A DNA stretch of 64,000 bases, taken from the NCBI GenBank assembly GCA_029168955.1, contig JAPDOI010000186.1:372001-436000 (forward strand), read 5' to 3'. A model generated the notes under the pieces. That model had not been told where the DNA came from, searched no databases, and saw only the letters and a list, made by a program, of their open reading frames with translations. Positions 1 to 10,679 of this stretch are shown here, one piece after another. A program made the position numbers and the translations under genes. Positions within the stretch are counted from its first letter, which is position 1. Each line of letters begins with the position of its first letter. The DNA comes from Aplectana chamaeleonis (taxonomy: Eukaryota > Nematoda > Chromadorea > Rhabditida > Cosmocercidae).

Positions 1-402
1 CTGAGAAAAATGAGCTCGGAACGGTCCCCTACGGCCCCAAAGTTGGACACCCGTCAGCTCGTCACACCCAGATGCACTTTCCACGCCCACCGACGTGAAC
101 AAAAGAAAGCTCGAGATTGTGAGATGAGCGATGATTTCCGATCAATAGCCCCGTTCTTCCCTTCATTCTCAACTCCTCTCTTTACTCAGGTCAACTCGCA
201 TTCATCGGCTGCAAAAGACGGAAGTTACAAGACTCGGACAACTCATCCACCATGCTTCCCTAGCTAAATTTTTGAGGGACCATAACTCCGTTTCTAGAAG
301 GTCTTGTACGATTCCAAAAACATCATTGGAATCAGCATGGGACCGTCTTCAAGATAGGAGAAAAAGCAGAAAAACGATTTTTATCGTGAACACTGCCTTT
401 AA
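1..402. mobile_element. TTAA-flanked MITE, partial (family A), cut by window start
   Basis: The right end reads ATCGTGAACACTGCCTTTAA, ending in a TTAA (399-402). The interior matches full copies at 30,558-31,042 (opposite orientation) and 51,051-51,546 (same orientation), including a tract around 10-60 and the GAAGACGGTCCC-like tract near the right end. TTAA duplications are typical of piggyBac-type elements. No transposase is present, so it is non-autonomous. Short open frames inside (10-267, 272-487) are not conserved as protein and are not called. Confidence 0.8.
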
Positions 403-499
403 AATGATTATTAGGGGTTTACCACAGCCTTGCAGTTCTCGTTGCAGTCACTCCTGCACCATAAGGCCTTATTTTCGATATCCCTGATGAACACCTAAT

Positions 500-800
500 T
501 CACCTTTTTGATTTTTTTTTATAATAGCCTGACTGCTCATAATTTCTGATTGTTTGACAATTGTGGATGATTTCCTTTAGTTTTTCGGAATATTTCCTTT
601 TGTTGAGAGTTCCAGCAGAGCTGCAGAAATTATTTACTTTCATTACTTCTCCAGGTATTATTTCTCTTTTCAACTGGTTGGTGCAATTAATTTTTCGCAG
701 CATCGATTCATGACGCCTGTCACGAAAATAGATGCTTAGGCTGTGCTAGAGCTGCGTTACGAGGAAACGTTGACATGCTCTGTGAATGAGTTTGTACGCT
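500..800. repeat. Diverged dispersed repeat, copy 1 (partner 3,417-3,720)
   Basis: About 300 bp resembles 3,417-3,720 in the same orientation, with shared blocks such as GACGCCTGTCAC versus GACGTCTGTCAC. On the minus strand both copies keep an open frame whose peptides align loosely (SI-F-DRR-S--RK-N in both). This could be an old coding fragment of a retroelement or gene family, but no domain was recognised. The surrounding 403-1,030 holds nothing else I can name. Confidence 0.4.
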
Positions 801-1032
801 TTAGTTTTAAGTGTTGCTGCTGTTTAAAGCCTTATGCACATAAGTTTCAGACAGGGTCAGACGTGGCAGTGGGATCGGTCGGCGGGGGTGCGGCTCCCCC
901 TCCAAGCGGGTGGCTCGCCAGTGTGGTCCCCCTTCCTGTATAGAAGTTGATTTTTTTCCTTTTTTCTACTTTATTTTTTATATTTCTCATTTTTACTAAA
1001 TATATGAGAGGAAATTTTGCACTGTTTCAATT

Positions 1033-1700
1033 ATTGGGTGGCCCGTTCACGGTTCAATAAAGAGCCAGGGGTCTCTTACTCGGGATGCTTCTATTAGTTC
1101 TAGGGAAAAGCCTCAAAGTATACCCCATATAGACGGGATCTACCCCAAAAAGTTTTTTTATACTTGACAGCTCTAAATCCGGAAGAGATTTTGGGCAACT
1201 TTGTCAATGACAGAACGATTTGCTTTTTCTCGGCTAGCATGAGGCTGCAAGTTGTTCTCCATAAAAAGTCGTACCAGAAAATGTCGCTCAGATTTTTTGA
1301 AAACTCTCCTCAATAGGATAGTACCGGTTTCAGGGGTCCAAATCCCATTGGGCAAATTTTGATATCCGAGGGCTCGTTCTCGATTCAATCAAGAGCTATG
1401 GCTCTCAAACTCGGACTGTTAATAGTACTGGTGATAGGCTTCAAAATAAATCGCCTATGGACAGGATCTACGAGGAAAATTCTTTTTAATACTTGACTGT
1501 TTACTACAAGGCCGAAGCCTTGATCAGAAAATAATTTCGTCAAAAAAATTTGGTCGTAAAATGCTGCGAATCGTTCGAAAATATTTATGTTCAGATAAGA
1601 AATTCTCGATCCTGACCACCTCCGGACTTGGCACTTTTTGTATCTTACCCTGATGGTGTGGACGTAAACTTTACGAAGAGCCAACATAGCGAAACGTGTT
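1033..1700. repeat. Diverged tandem duplication, unit about 340 bp
   Basis: Two adjacent stretches (about 1,033-1,369 and 1,370-1,700) share ordered landmarks: CGTTC(A/T)CG.TTCAAT(A/C)AAGAGC, a GG(A/G)TCTAC block, a TTTT..ATACTTGAC block and a GTCGTA(C/A)-AAAATG block. Identity is low between the landmarks, so the duplication is old. No coding potential was recognised. The following 1,700-2,491 shows nothing I can support. Confidence 0.4.
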
Positions 1701-2499
1701 GTAAAGAAATTTCAGGTGGTTTCCACATCAGCACATAGCCGACCTAATGAATAGGCAGTTCACAGGCGTTGGTTTCTTCTTCTGGAAATTATGATCTTGT
1801 ACCAAGTTTTGGGAATCGAATTAATCTCGAGTTCAACACAAATCAGAAGACTTTTGTTCTCTTATTAACTAGCTTGCTACGAGACGCGGTTTGCAAGCCT
1901 GCTTCAATCGACAACACTTCTAAACCACTATGCTTTCAAGACAATCTATTTTGTTGCTCGCATTCTGGTGTCTTCATGTTATCCATTTCAGTGTCCTCTT
2001 TGGAAATGACCAAGCTATTTGGTCACCAAACTCGGCTCAGACAAAATTGATAAGTTCGGAAAATTGATATTAGGGATTGTGAATTATCCGAAAGCCCGAT
2101 ATTCAGAGACATTCAAAATCCTGCATTGAAAATGTCGAGGATGTCCGAAAATTCCGTGTTTGCTAAGTGTGTTCACAAGAAAAAAACGGTTTAACACCTT
2201 TGTCTGGGAACACATGACTTCTCCTGTTTGCACTTCCTGTTCTTACAATTTTTCCACAATGCATCACTTCAGTATTAGCAGATTCACATGAAAAGTTCGT
2301 GGCTATTTATAGTTCACCAAACTTTTCAAGCTAAAATCTTGGATTGAATGCTCGCATTTCGGGGGTTGGAAAAAAATAAAAACTCAAATGAAGACAAATT
2401 CAAATTTGAAACTCTTAAAAAACTTGGGAAACAAAACAATCTTCCAAGCAGAGCTACTGGATCATGATTTTCACGCGCACACGGCTGAATACTGCGGCC

Positions 2500-3235
2500 C
2501 AGGGCTGTGCGTTATAACGTTAACGTGTTAACGCATCAACGGGTTTACGCGGTTTATTTTGGAAAATTAACGATTAACTCTTAACGAAAAAATCCTAAAA
2601 TCACGTTAATTTGAGTTTGGTAATTCCAGTGGAATTATGGCACTGATTGATCTGCTTCATTGACAGATTCAAAAAATTAGGGCCGTGCACGTCGCGTAGG
2701 CTCGCGGCGCGGTCAATTTTCGGTTGCTGTGAAATATATCTCTCAAAGTCCTGCTGACGCCATCTGAGTGCTCATCCACTTTCCGCGACGTGCTGACGGC
2801 GTCACCTAAAGCCCTGCCTTCTTTCCATGACGTGCTGCTGACTTCATCTGAAGCCCTACCTACTTTCCGTGACATCATCTGAAGGCCTACGCTTTTTCTA
2901 CGAAGTCCTGCCCGCGTCATCTGAAGCCCCACCTACCTTTCACGACGTCCTGACTACCTCATCTGTAGCCCTAGCTATTTCCCACGAGACCGTGCCTACG
3001 GCTTCTGGAGCCCTACTGCTTTCCACAACGTCCTGCTGACGTCATTAGAAGGTGTATGTTATTTTTCTGGGGCCTCTTGTGATTGATTTTCGTTGCGGTC
3101 AATTAAGGCTTTGAAAATTTTTAACGAAGTGAAAAATTAACGTGTTAACTCATTAACGGGTTAACGCGGTTTTTTCTCAAAAATTAACGATTAACGCTTA
3201 ACGAAAAAAATATTTTCCATCAACGCACACCCCTG
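2500..3235. mobile_element. Non-autonomous hAT-type element, 736 bp, intact TSD
   Basis: The ends are CAGGGCTGTGCGTTATAACG and, inverted, CAGGGGTGTGCGTTGATGG. The element is flanked by a perfect 8-bp duplication CTGCGGCC (2,492-2,499 and 3,236-3,243). CAGGG ends with 8-bp TSDs are the hAT hallmark. Subterminal regions carry repeated GTTAACG-type motifs, probably transposase-binding repeats. The middle (about 2,745-3,050) is a ~43-bp tandem repeat with the core TCATCTGAAGCCCTACCTA. No transposase. It belongs to the family of the 5.0-kb element at 41,024-46,021. Confidence 0.88.
2745..3050. repeat. Minisatellite of ~43 bp units inside the hAT element
   Basis: About seven imperfect units alternate CATCTGAAGCCCTACCTACT-like and CCGTGACGTCCTGCTGA-like segments. 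The same unit appears in opposite orientation at 41,217-41,270 and 44,990-45,120 inside the larger hAT element, and in part at 15,537-15,585. The minus-strand open frame across it (2,669-2,932) gives a degenerate repeat peptide and is not considered a gene. Confidence 0.7.
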
Positions 3236-3416
3236 CTGCGGCCCCTCCCCTTCCGCGGTCTGCCAAACTGTCCCCCCCCCCCTCCTCCCACACTGGAATC
3301 GTTCCAGTGTAGGCTTGACCCTGGTTTCGGATAGCCAGATATAATAAGCTGCCATATACCATATTGAGATTTGGCGGAACAGGACTGAACCCATTGAGGT
3401 CCGTTGAAACACGTTT

Positions 3417-3720
3417 CTACAAGTTGTCAAAAACACGCGATTCCCAATCATTGGTTGATCGCTCGCATCTTTTCTGCTTCACAAATTGGGATAATTCTCC
3501 TTTGTTTTTCGAACAATTTTGTTTTTTTTTACATAACCTATCAAATGTACTGTAATTATGCACTCTTTCATCGTGTATCACCTCACGCATCAACTTAGTG
3601 ATGAAATTATTTTTTCTTCGCACCGATGCAGGACGTCTGTCACAAAAAGTGATACTCTAGCGGTGCTAAGGCTGAGTTAAGAGAAGTTATTATGTTCTAC
3701 GAATTAAGTGAATGCTCAGG
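3417..3720. repeat. Diverged dispersed repeat, copy 2
   Basis: Partner of 500-800, described there. The interval 3,244-3,416 holds a C-rich tract (3,274-3,292) and nothing else recognised. Confidence 0.4.
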
Positions 3721-3789
3721 TTTTCGGATGGTGTGCACGCATGTGTTTCTGATAAGGGCAACTATTTGAATGCTCATGCATATAGCGGA

Positions 3790-4607
3790 CTCAGATAGTT
3801 GAAATACTCAAAGAATCCGGTGATGCCGCAACGACGGCAGCCATACTGGCGACTGAAGACTTCGTGGCTAATGATCTCCACATCTGCAAGCAGCAGAAAA
3901 ACACTTCCCGCAACGTAGCTAACGTACAACGTACGTAGCTAACTGTCGAACAGTATTCCAACAAGCTGGGACATGGATGGATAGTCTCTTCGTTTATCTC
4001 AACGCGTAAAACATAGGGAACGAAGTGAGCAATGCGGATTCATTTCCGACTTCCGTGTGGATCTCGATTGCCGACCAGCCCGTCGTTCATTTTTGGCCTG
4101 CTGCCTGAGAGCACTATAAGAAAAGTTGAAGGACAACATTCCGATCAGGATATTGTTATTGAAAATCGTAGATCGCGAGGAAGTCCAGCTAACTCGTTTT
4201 GGTATGAAACGGCTGATAAAGGTCGTGTTAACACTGTCGGGGAATATCGAGGTATTTCAATTTTTTTAGAGTTCGATAAATTACTCCACGTTCGTTCCGC
4301 TCTCCAGCACAATTCAATCCCTTCCCAGCATCGAGAATCAGGTCCTCCAAGAGATAATTCATATTATTCAGCTATATTACTGCTGTCTGCCGAATGGAGA
4401 ACCTCTCAATGCTTACAAGGATCAGCAACCAGTTCCCCTCGATTCATTGCTTTGAAATATAATGTAACGAAAAATTACTTCCGAACAACTTCAGTAGACG
4501 AATATTCAACATTGAATGCAGGTAAGCTGTGCCTACCAACCTTCATAGGAAGTAGTCTCAGAATTTTTCTTTTTCTTTTACTGGTTCTTTTAGCAAACCC
4601 AGCTTAA
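3790..4607 (+). other. Possible exons of an unidentified host gene (weak)
   Basis: Two stretches look protein-like. At 3,798-3,950 the plus strand reads VEILKESGDAATTAAILATE in an open frame after a CAG. The second is an open frame at 4,032-4,607 whose first half (SDQDIVIENRR, ANSFWYETADKGRVN) ends in a plausible donor CGAG|GTATTT at 4,249. The phase of a possible next exon after the acceptor CGCTCTCCAG (about 4,308) leads to an early stop. A 191-codon open frame is borderline for chance in 64 kb. No family recognised. Confidence 0.2.
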
Positions 4608-5136
4608 GCATGCACCCCAGCGCTCACCGTTGTCTGTAATTCGCCCTTCTTGTCATTCAGTAGCTTACGTTTTTTCTCTCTACACATCTATCTGTTACGT
4701 CAACAGTTTTTCTGGAAGTTTTTTCGCACTTTCGCTCACTTTTTTTTCTGGCCTCATTTTCGAGATTGTAAACACGTTGTTGACAGCTGCCATAATGACA
4801 CACAATTTTTGATATAGAATTTGTTGCATTTTTATTCATTCGTTTTCAAAAAAACACTAACAAGTAACTATGCAAACACATATATAAATATGTAGTTTTT
4901 CTCAATTCTGATATTCTGACAGATCGCATGAGATCAATGATCGATCATTCTGAGAGTGAGCAGAGGGACAAGAGTGAAAGAATTGTGAAACACATAAAGA
5001 CCACATAAAGTAAAGAACAACGATGATGAAGATAATGAGGATATGATGCAAATATATTCAACAACAAATAGGTATATGTCAACTATATGTAGTACTATGG
5101 ATACAGTCTAGATATATGTAATATGTATGCAGCATT

Positions 5137-5300
<164 letters not shown>

Positions 5301-5741
5301 GCGCCTTATGAAACAACAAACTACTTCTGCCTATATGGAAAAGGATAAGGCACATTCGAGATCGGTAATCGGATTGCACTGGCTGGCAAGAGAAAGACAT
5401 CGGTAGATCAATGCGAGTTCTGGTAAGATATACAGAGTGATCTACACCCAGAAAAGAATCGACGGCGAAACCGCGGAATTGAAGAGATTCAAAAGACGGC
5501 AATTCGTTGCGATTGTTCTCTGTGACTCAAACTGTGTTAAATGGGAAGAAACAAATAGAACCATCCAACTCCAGTGAGCAAAGAAGCCAGCAGCAGTGGC
5601 AGTGGACTAGACAAATCGAGAACTGAGTTCGATGAAGGTTGGCGTTGTAAGCGGTGAGCATGCAGAGCGTGTTCTGCGTTCAGCGCTTCCGAATCGGTCT
5701 ATTAGACCTGGTCATCATTATTCCTAGCCTGTATTCGTCCA

Positions 5742-6142
5742 TCAGAATCGGAACTCCTCGAAGAATTTTTTCAAGCGATGCACTCGATTCGTCTTCAGAT
5801 GTCGTTTGTCGTCGTCGTGTTTGTGGCTGTGATGATGGTGATGGTGTGATGCATGTTTATGTCTCGGCTCAATTACGCGGTCTATCACTACACCGGCTGT
5901 GTCATCTTCGAACATACGGTAGTCGAAGTCATCATCTGAAACAAAGCTGTATAGTTCTAAGATTTGATAAAAACCGAATATTAGTCCCACTGATGGCTCG
6001 GAGTAGGCGACCAACTATTTATCCTCTCCCTTGTTTTTATTTCCGACAAACTTTATTATGGGAACCGTGAAAATTTCGATGAGCATTCATGAAACACTAC
6101 TTATTCGAGCTCAACTGAGCCATCGAACTTACATTCAACCAT
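5742..6142 (-). CDS. Acidic, histidine-rich small protein; last exon well supported, first exon tentative
   Basis: The last exon runs 5,935 to 5,742 on the minus strand. It follows a strong acceptor (GCTTTGTTTCAG) and encodes an acidic start (DDFDYRMFEDD), then a His-rich run (HKHASHHHHHHSHKH), then a basic tail ending KKFFEEFRF and TGA. The acceptor leaves phase 2. A strong donor, GAAT|GTAAGT, at 6,133 supplies the one missing base. It could be preceded by ATG at 6,142 (Met-Val-Glu-Tyr joined into Asp-Asp), giving a protein of about 67 aa with a 197-bp intron. No signal peptide would then be present. A different first exon further upstream is possible. The His run and acidic patch suggest metal binding, but this is inference. 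It lies downstream of the secreted-protein gene on the same strand. Confidence 0.45.
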
Positions 6143-6910
6143 ACAAACCCGCAATTCTGTTGATATGCCTAAAATTCTATTTTCGGATCTTTTCAAATGT
6201 ACTATCAGTTGAGAGGCCCTTCAAACAGGGATGTGAAAAATGTGTTTAAAAGGGGAAGTGAATAACTCAATGTCTTGGCATAAAAATCTTCATGACATTC
6301 AGAACTGCAAACATTGTTATTTGCAATATTCGAGTTTATTTTGATGGAGTTCTGAAAGAATTTGACTTTCTTGTTGAAAATAAATATTGGGGCTGTGGTC
6401 TCGTTAGACAAAAATGAAGGAGCTGTCCCGTGTTTTGCACTTCAAATTTCACATATAGCCACTTCACTGGAATCGAATAGGCTATAGTTTCGAACTGCAA
6501 AAGACTGGCCGACTCCTCTTCATTTTGTAGTGGGATCAAACACAGATTTTTGAATATTTCAAATTTTCTATAGATGAGTATTTTCTATAGACGGTATAAT
6601 AGAAGCACAGCTACTCTGCATCCTGTTTTGAGACTTTCGACTTAGTTGAACAAACATATCATTCAAAACAGAGAACCGTCTTTTCGTAAATCTGAAATTC
6701 TCAAATATCTTAAGAGCTGGAGTAGCTAGCATAATGCTTATGTGAATGCAGTTAAGATGAATTGAAAAAACTATAAGTGGGGAAATGTGGAGGCGAACAC
6801 GTTGAGATGCCCGAAAACTCCCAAATCGGGAAAAAACTCAATTTCTCAGACTACAAATCACAGTGCGCGATTGCTCAACCAATCACAAAGGTATGGTTCG
6901 TGTCATTCAA

Positions 6911-7645
6911 TTAATAAGCAGTGGCGGTATTATGGGGTGCGAAATCATTCGATCGATGGTAATCAACCTCATTCGTAAGCGGCTGTATTTCCTCCTGCAT
7001 TTCTGCATCGCGGTTCACCATTTGAATGCCACCTACCATGGTTACAGCAAGTCCTACGGATTTGTTTGGAATTAACTTTGTTATTTGGGTAATCCTGAGA
7101 TTAATCCATTTTCTAAGACCGTGATGTTTAATGTGTAAAGTTTTCAACGTTACTTAGAACAGACAAGGATCATCATTCCATCCATGTGCTCCAGTGAGGA
7201 AAGACTACAACACATAAAATTACTTATTGGAGAGCCAGCTTCCGATTACGCAGTTTTTGCCAGGTTTTGTCATCATTTCCCACATTAATTCTTCAATCTC
7301 GGGCAGGCTGAACGCTGTAGGAAAACTAAAATCAACTTGTAGGCTGTTGGGTACGAATCCTCGTGAAAGTTGACTTTGAAAGAAGGTCTGACCATACTTT
7401 TTTACGACAAATTTACCAACTACGAAGCTTCCAAACTGGGAATACAGAACTTTCATACGATCGCTGGAGGGCAAAGTTCACATTTGGTGTCAGGCACAAA
7501 ACAGAAAAGGAACAAACTGATATAAGTTATGTACTACACATCAAACCATATGCAGAAGTAACCTACCTTTATACTGTTGTGGCCGAGACAAAACAGTAGA
7601 GAAAAGTAGGGGCAATAGCACGAGGATCAGCAGAACTTGTCGCAT
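6911..7645 (-). CDS. Three-exon gene for a small secreted protein of unknown function
   Basis: Exon 1 (7,645-7,567) encodes a textbook signal peptide (MRQVLLILVLLPLLFSTVLS, then RPQQYK) and ends at the donor AAAG|GTAGGT. Exon 2 (about 7,449 or 7,463 to 7,224) encodes FGSFVVGKFVVKKYGQTFF and, further on, KPGKNCVIGSWLS. It ends AA|GTAATT (phase 2). Exon 3 (7,094-6,911) follows the acceptor TTAATCTCAG, completes the codon, and runs to TAA through VGLAVTMVGGIQMVNRDAEM and a polar tail. Intron 2 is 129 bp. Intron 1 has two in-frame solutions: AAAG|GTAGGT with acceptor ATGAAAG (strong donor, weak acceptor), or CA|GTATAA at 7,574 with acceptor GCCCTCCAG (weak donor, good acceptor). They give about 162 or 164 aa. 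One cysteine only. No family recognised. An ATTAAA on the minus strand at 7,132-7,127 lies inside the intron-2 interval and is not a convincing polyA signal. Confidence 0.68.
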
Positions 7646-7660
7646 GGTATATCTGCAAAC
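7646..7660 (-). promoter_or_regulatory. Trans-splice or 5' intron acceptor just upstream of the start codon
   Basis: On the minus strand the sequence is GGTTGTTTGCAG followed by ATATACC and the ATG at 7,645. A pyrimidine-rich acceptor 7 bp before the initiator with no obvious upstream coding exon is the usual arrangement for spliced-leader addition in nematodes. It fixes the start of the secreted-protein gene. A conventional 5'UTR intron is the alternative. Confidence 0.55.
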
Positions 7661-9720
7661 AACCAATTGAGTTCAATAGTAAGTGTCGCTTAAGAAAGCA
7701 CTGCAACAGTTCCGAGCCACGAATGAGCAAAAATATGTAAGTGATACACAACCGGCTGGCATGCAATGAGAAAGCGAAATTACACACATGTTTGGGAATG
7801 CCCCCGTACTGCCCGGTGATTCCGCCTTACAATGCTGACCCTACCCCTTCCCATGTTTCCCAGGCCACGCCCCCACATTTAATCGTATGTCTCGCCGGCG
7901 TGCGGTAAGTGGGCGGGGCCACACACGACTCGTTAATGTCTGGGCTGGCAACCATCGAAAGTCCACGTGAGCAGGCTTTTTTGCTGTTCTGTAGGGTAAG
8001 TTCAAAGATATGCTTATAGAGCAGAGAAGCCGTAGTCAGCAAAAAGGTTTTTGCAAAAGGCACAGCTCGAGAAGAAGAAACCCATTCAAAAAAGTTGGGT
8101 AAAGGTTAGATAACCACAAAGGCACATTTTTATCGGGCGCTCGTGTAGTTCAGATCAGCTCACATGCCGTGTGCTCTCAAAGTCACCTTATAACCGTTTA
8201 GAGTAAGTTGTAATTATACATCGTCATTACAATGCATATTGCTTCAGAGTAGAGTGAATCATGTACACATGTATGTACTTGAATGTGCCGTAATTATTTG
8301 TGCCTGCTGTGTCCTTTATGTTAAGACCTACTTTGAAAGAACACATTTCCCCGAGAGCAGCTAATGATCATAGACACTTAAGAGCATGAAAAAAAATACA
8401 CATTCATCACCTGCGCCAACTTTCCTGGGAACAAGTTGGAAACGCCAAGTTTGGTCAGAAAAAAATCCTGATGAGTGCCTTTTGAGCTTCTGAAAGTTCT
8501 ATCAATGCCTATCCCATTATGCAACATATTTGCCAAATTCAACTTGTTAACTTTCTTCTTTTGGCAAAACGGCTTTTGGTGGCCACGACAATCGCGGCGA
8601 TTTCACGTTTCGGTTCCGTTACATGAATTTCTGTCAGAGAGGTTACATTAATAGGCAACGTTACAACCAATGAACAAAACTATACTTCAAGAATTCAAAA
8701 AATGTATGAAAGAATTACGTGCAAGCAGAAAATTTTTGAAACATGAGCAATAAGTACGTCAAATGAACGAGAATGACATTTGCGCGCGAAATATGATGTT
8801 TGAGAAACTTGCTAAGACGGTTGAACGTGAAGCCTGCAGGCAGACAAGTAAGCGGCGCCATTTCGCTTCATCACGTGCTGGAAGAGATTTTTGGGCATTT
8901 TGAGTAGCATCTCTCTATTCATTTGACCCTTACGAGCACTCAAATAGATTTTGTCGTCTCTGTATTCATGGCGAAACAAACTTCTCAGCTCCTTTTGTGG
9001 TGCCATGTTCCGGAATAAAGGCTTTTAGTAACTCTGCTGGATATCGCTATAAAAAACCTATTGGGTCTTGTCTTATATCTGAGTTTCAAGTAAATTTAGG
9101 TGAATTTCTACGGATTCAGAAAAGTTGTAACGCAGGTTGAATTCGGCTATAAAAAAATTCCGCTCCCTCCCCCCCCCCCCCTTCTGATTCTTCTTCTGTC
9201 TCCAAAATCGTTCTGGTGATGCGATTTGAGTATACTAGGTCTACAAAAAAGCCTAGCCGTTTCAAATGTGCACAATTTCAGAAGTTTTGCTCGTTGAAGG
9301 TGCATCCTATGTGTGTAAAGTAGATGAGTGAATTAAATAGTCATTCTAAAAATGTATCACCTAACCTTTTTCCACTACATCAAATCCTAATTCAATCTTT
9401 GGCTCGTAAAATTTCACCTTTTTAACTGTCTCGGTATATTGAATGATACGAAATCATCATTAACACAACTGAAACACTGCACTGGTGTGAGTCACAGCTT
9501 GCAACTATCGGCGGTGATTTTTGAGATCATAAAGGGCACAGTGTCTGCTCTCTTGAATAAAAATATAAGCGCACGTTTTCTGTAGTATGAAAGGTGTGAA
9601 AACTCGCTTTATTAGTGCGTTGAAAAGAAATACAAAAATCTTAAATTAAGAAAAGTCATCAGGAACACAAAAAAGCTCTGGTATATATTCTGTGAAACAG
9701 GATAACATACTCAGTTAGAA
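7661..9720. other. Stretch without a supported gene
   Basis: At 7,860-7,923 there is a short GC-rich inverted motif (CCACGCCCCCAC versus GTGGGCGGGGCC). A 64-codon minus-strand frame with ATG at 9,004 (MAPQKELRSLFRHEYRDDK...) has no splice or domain support. Its 3' part shares a short TGCCTGCAGGC-containing segment with 36,190-36,225. A poly-C tract lies at 9,168-9,180. Otherwise nothing recognised. Confidence 0.5.
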
Positions 9721-9723
9721 GCA

Positions 9724-10112
9724 TCGTTCACGATGGATTTCGTTTTCGGGTTCTCCATATATAATGAGAGCTCTAGTATCCTATACGACAGCTAGGTTGA
9801 AACCGCGAAAAAATCATTGAACAGTCGTTTTTCGAATCGGAAATCTCTTAATCGACTTTTGCGAAAGGAAGTGTTGATCGTTAGAGATTGCTGTGTTGAC
9901 CAACGATCTCAATTGCCATAAAGTTCATCTTTCTTTCGAGTGATTTGTGGAGAAGGAAAGGTGATTCGATAAGTGAAGAAAAGTCATTCTTTACGTAATC
10001 ATTTAGTATATTCCATCAACTTCCCCTCAGTTGTACTGTATCAATTGTTGATACGATGGCTGACAGAAAATTGTGCCAGATGACTGACGAAGGGCCGGCC
10101 TCTTTTGACGGA
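9724..10112 (+). repeat. Dispersed repeat with a conserved 78-codon frame, copy 1 (interrupted)
   Basis: Inverted partner of 50,648-51,044. It starts at GCATCGTTCACGATGG and ends near GGCCGGCCTCTTTTGA. From the ATG at 9,733 the frame reads MDFVFGFSIYNESS..., like the other copy, but hits TAG after 18 codons, and a second stop lies further on. Relative to the partner there is a one-codon gap (VETAKKSL versus VEETEKKSL), which keeps the frame. Function unknown; see the partner entry. Confidence 0.6.
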
Positions 10113-10323
10113 CCTTAAGACATTCGACCACATCTTCGTCACAATGAAGCGTTGTTATGTAACCCATCAAACTCTCCCTACTTTCTCAGTCGGGCCCAAT
10201 CAACTAAGTAAACTTTAAGAACAGTAACAGGTTTTCAGGGCGTACGATGCCTTTAAGTGTTCACGTTCTGCTACGCTGCCGAAGTGTCATCCGACAGACA
10301 TCTATGTAGAGCTCCCGTAATAA

Positions 10324-10427
10324 TTCTAGTCTGATGAATGGACGGGGCTGCGACGGTAGATCACCCCGCGCGAATCGAATTCTCCAGTGAGGCCGCCAAC
10401 CGCCTGGTCCATGCACCAGACTAAATC
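10324..10427. repeat. Palindromic short element (GTCTGATGAATGGAC family), copy 1
   Basis: The ends are inverted: CTAGTCTGATGAATGGAC on the left and GGTCCATGCACCAGACTAAA on the right. The core is GGGGCTGCGACGGTAGATCA then TCCAGTGAGGCCGCCAA. Further copies lie at 10,538-10,663, 20,157-20,280 and, more diverged, 32,981-33,094. A box-B-like ATCGAACCCC in some copies is suggestive of a tRNA-derived unit, but spacing to any box A is wrong, so no SINE call is made. Confidence 0.7.
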
Positions 10428-10537
10428 GAAGTCGAAAACGGAAATCATACGCACGCCGAGATCTTCGCAACACATTCACCGTCCCGCTCTAGCTTAGTCT
10501 TCTGAAGCCCAACAACACACATAGAGTTCGCGTGATA

Positions 10538-10663
10538 ATTTTAGTCTGATGAATGGACGGGGCTGCGACGGTAGACCACCACGCGCAAATCAAAACTCCA
10601 TTCTTCAGTGAGGCCGCCAGCCCGGGCACGGCTAGTCGCCTGGTCTATGCTTCAGACTAAATC
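10538..10663. repeat. Palindromic short element, copy 2
   Basis: Same family and orientation as 10,324-10,427, with ends TTTTAGTCTGATGAATGGAC and TCTATGCTTCAGACTAAA. The 3' flank CGAAAACGGAAACCATAC is also shared with the 20-kb copy, so the repeat unit extends about 20 bp beyond the palindrome. Confidence 0.7.
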
Positions 10664-10679
10664 GAAAACGGAAACCATA

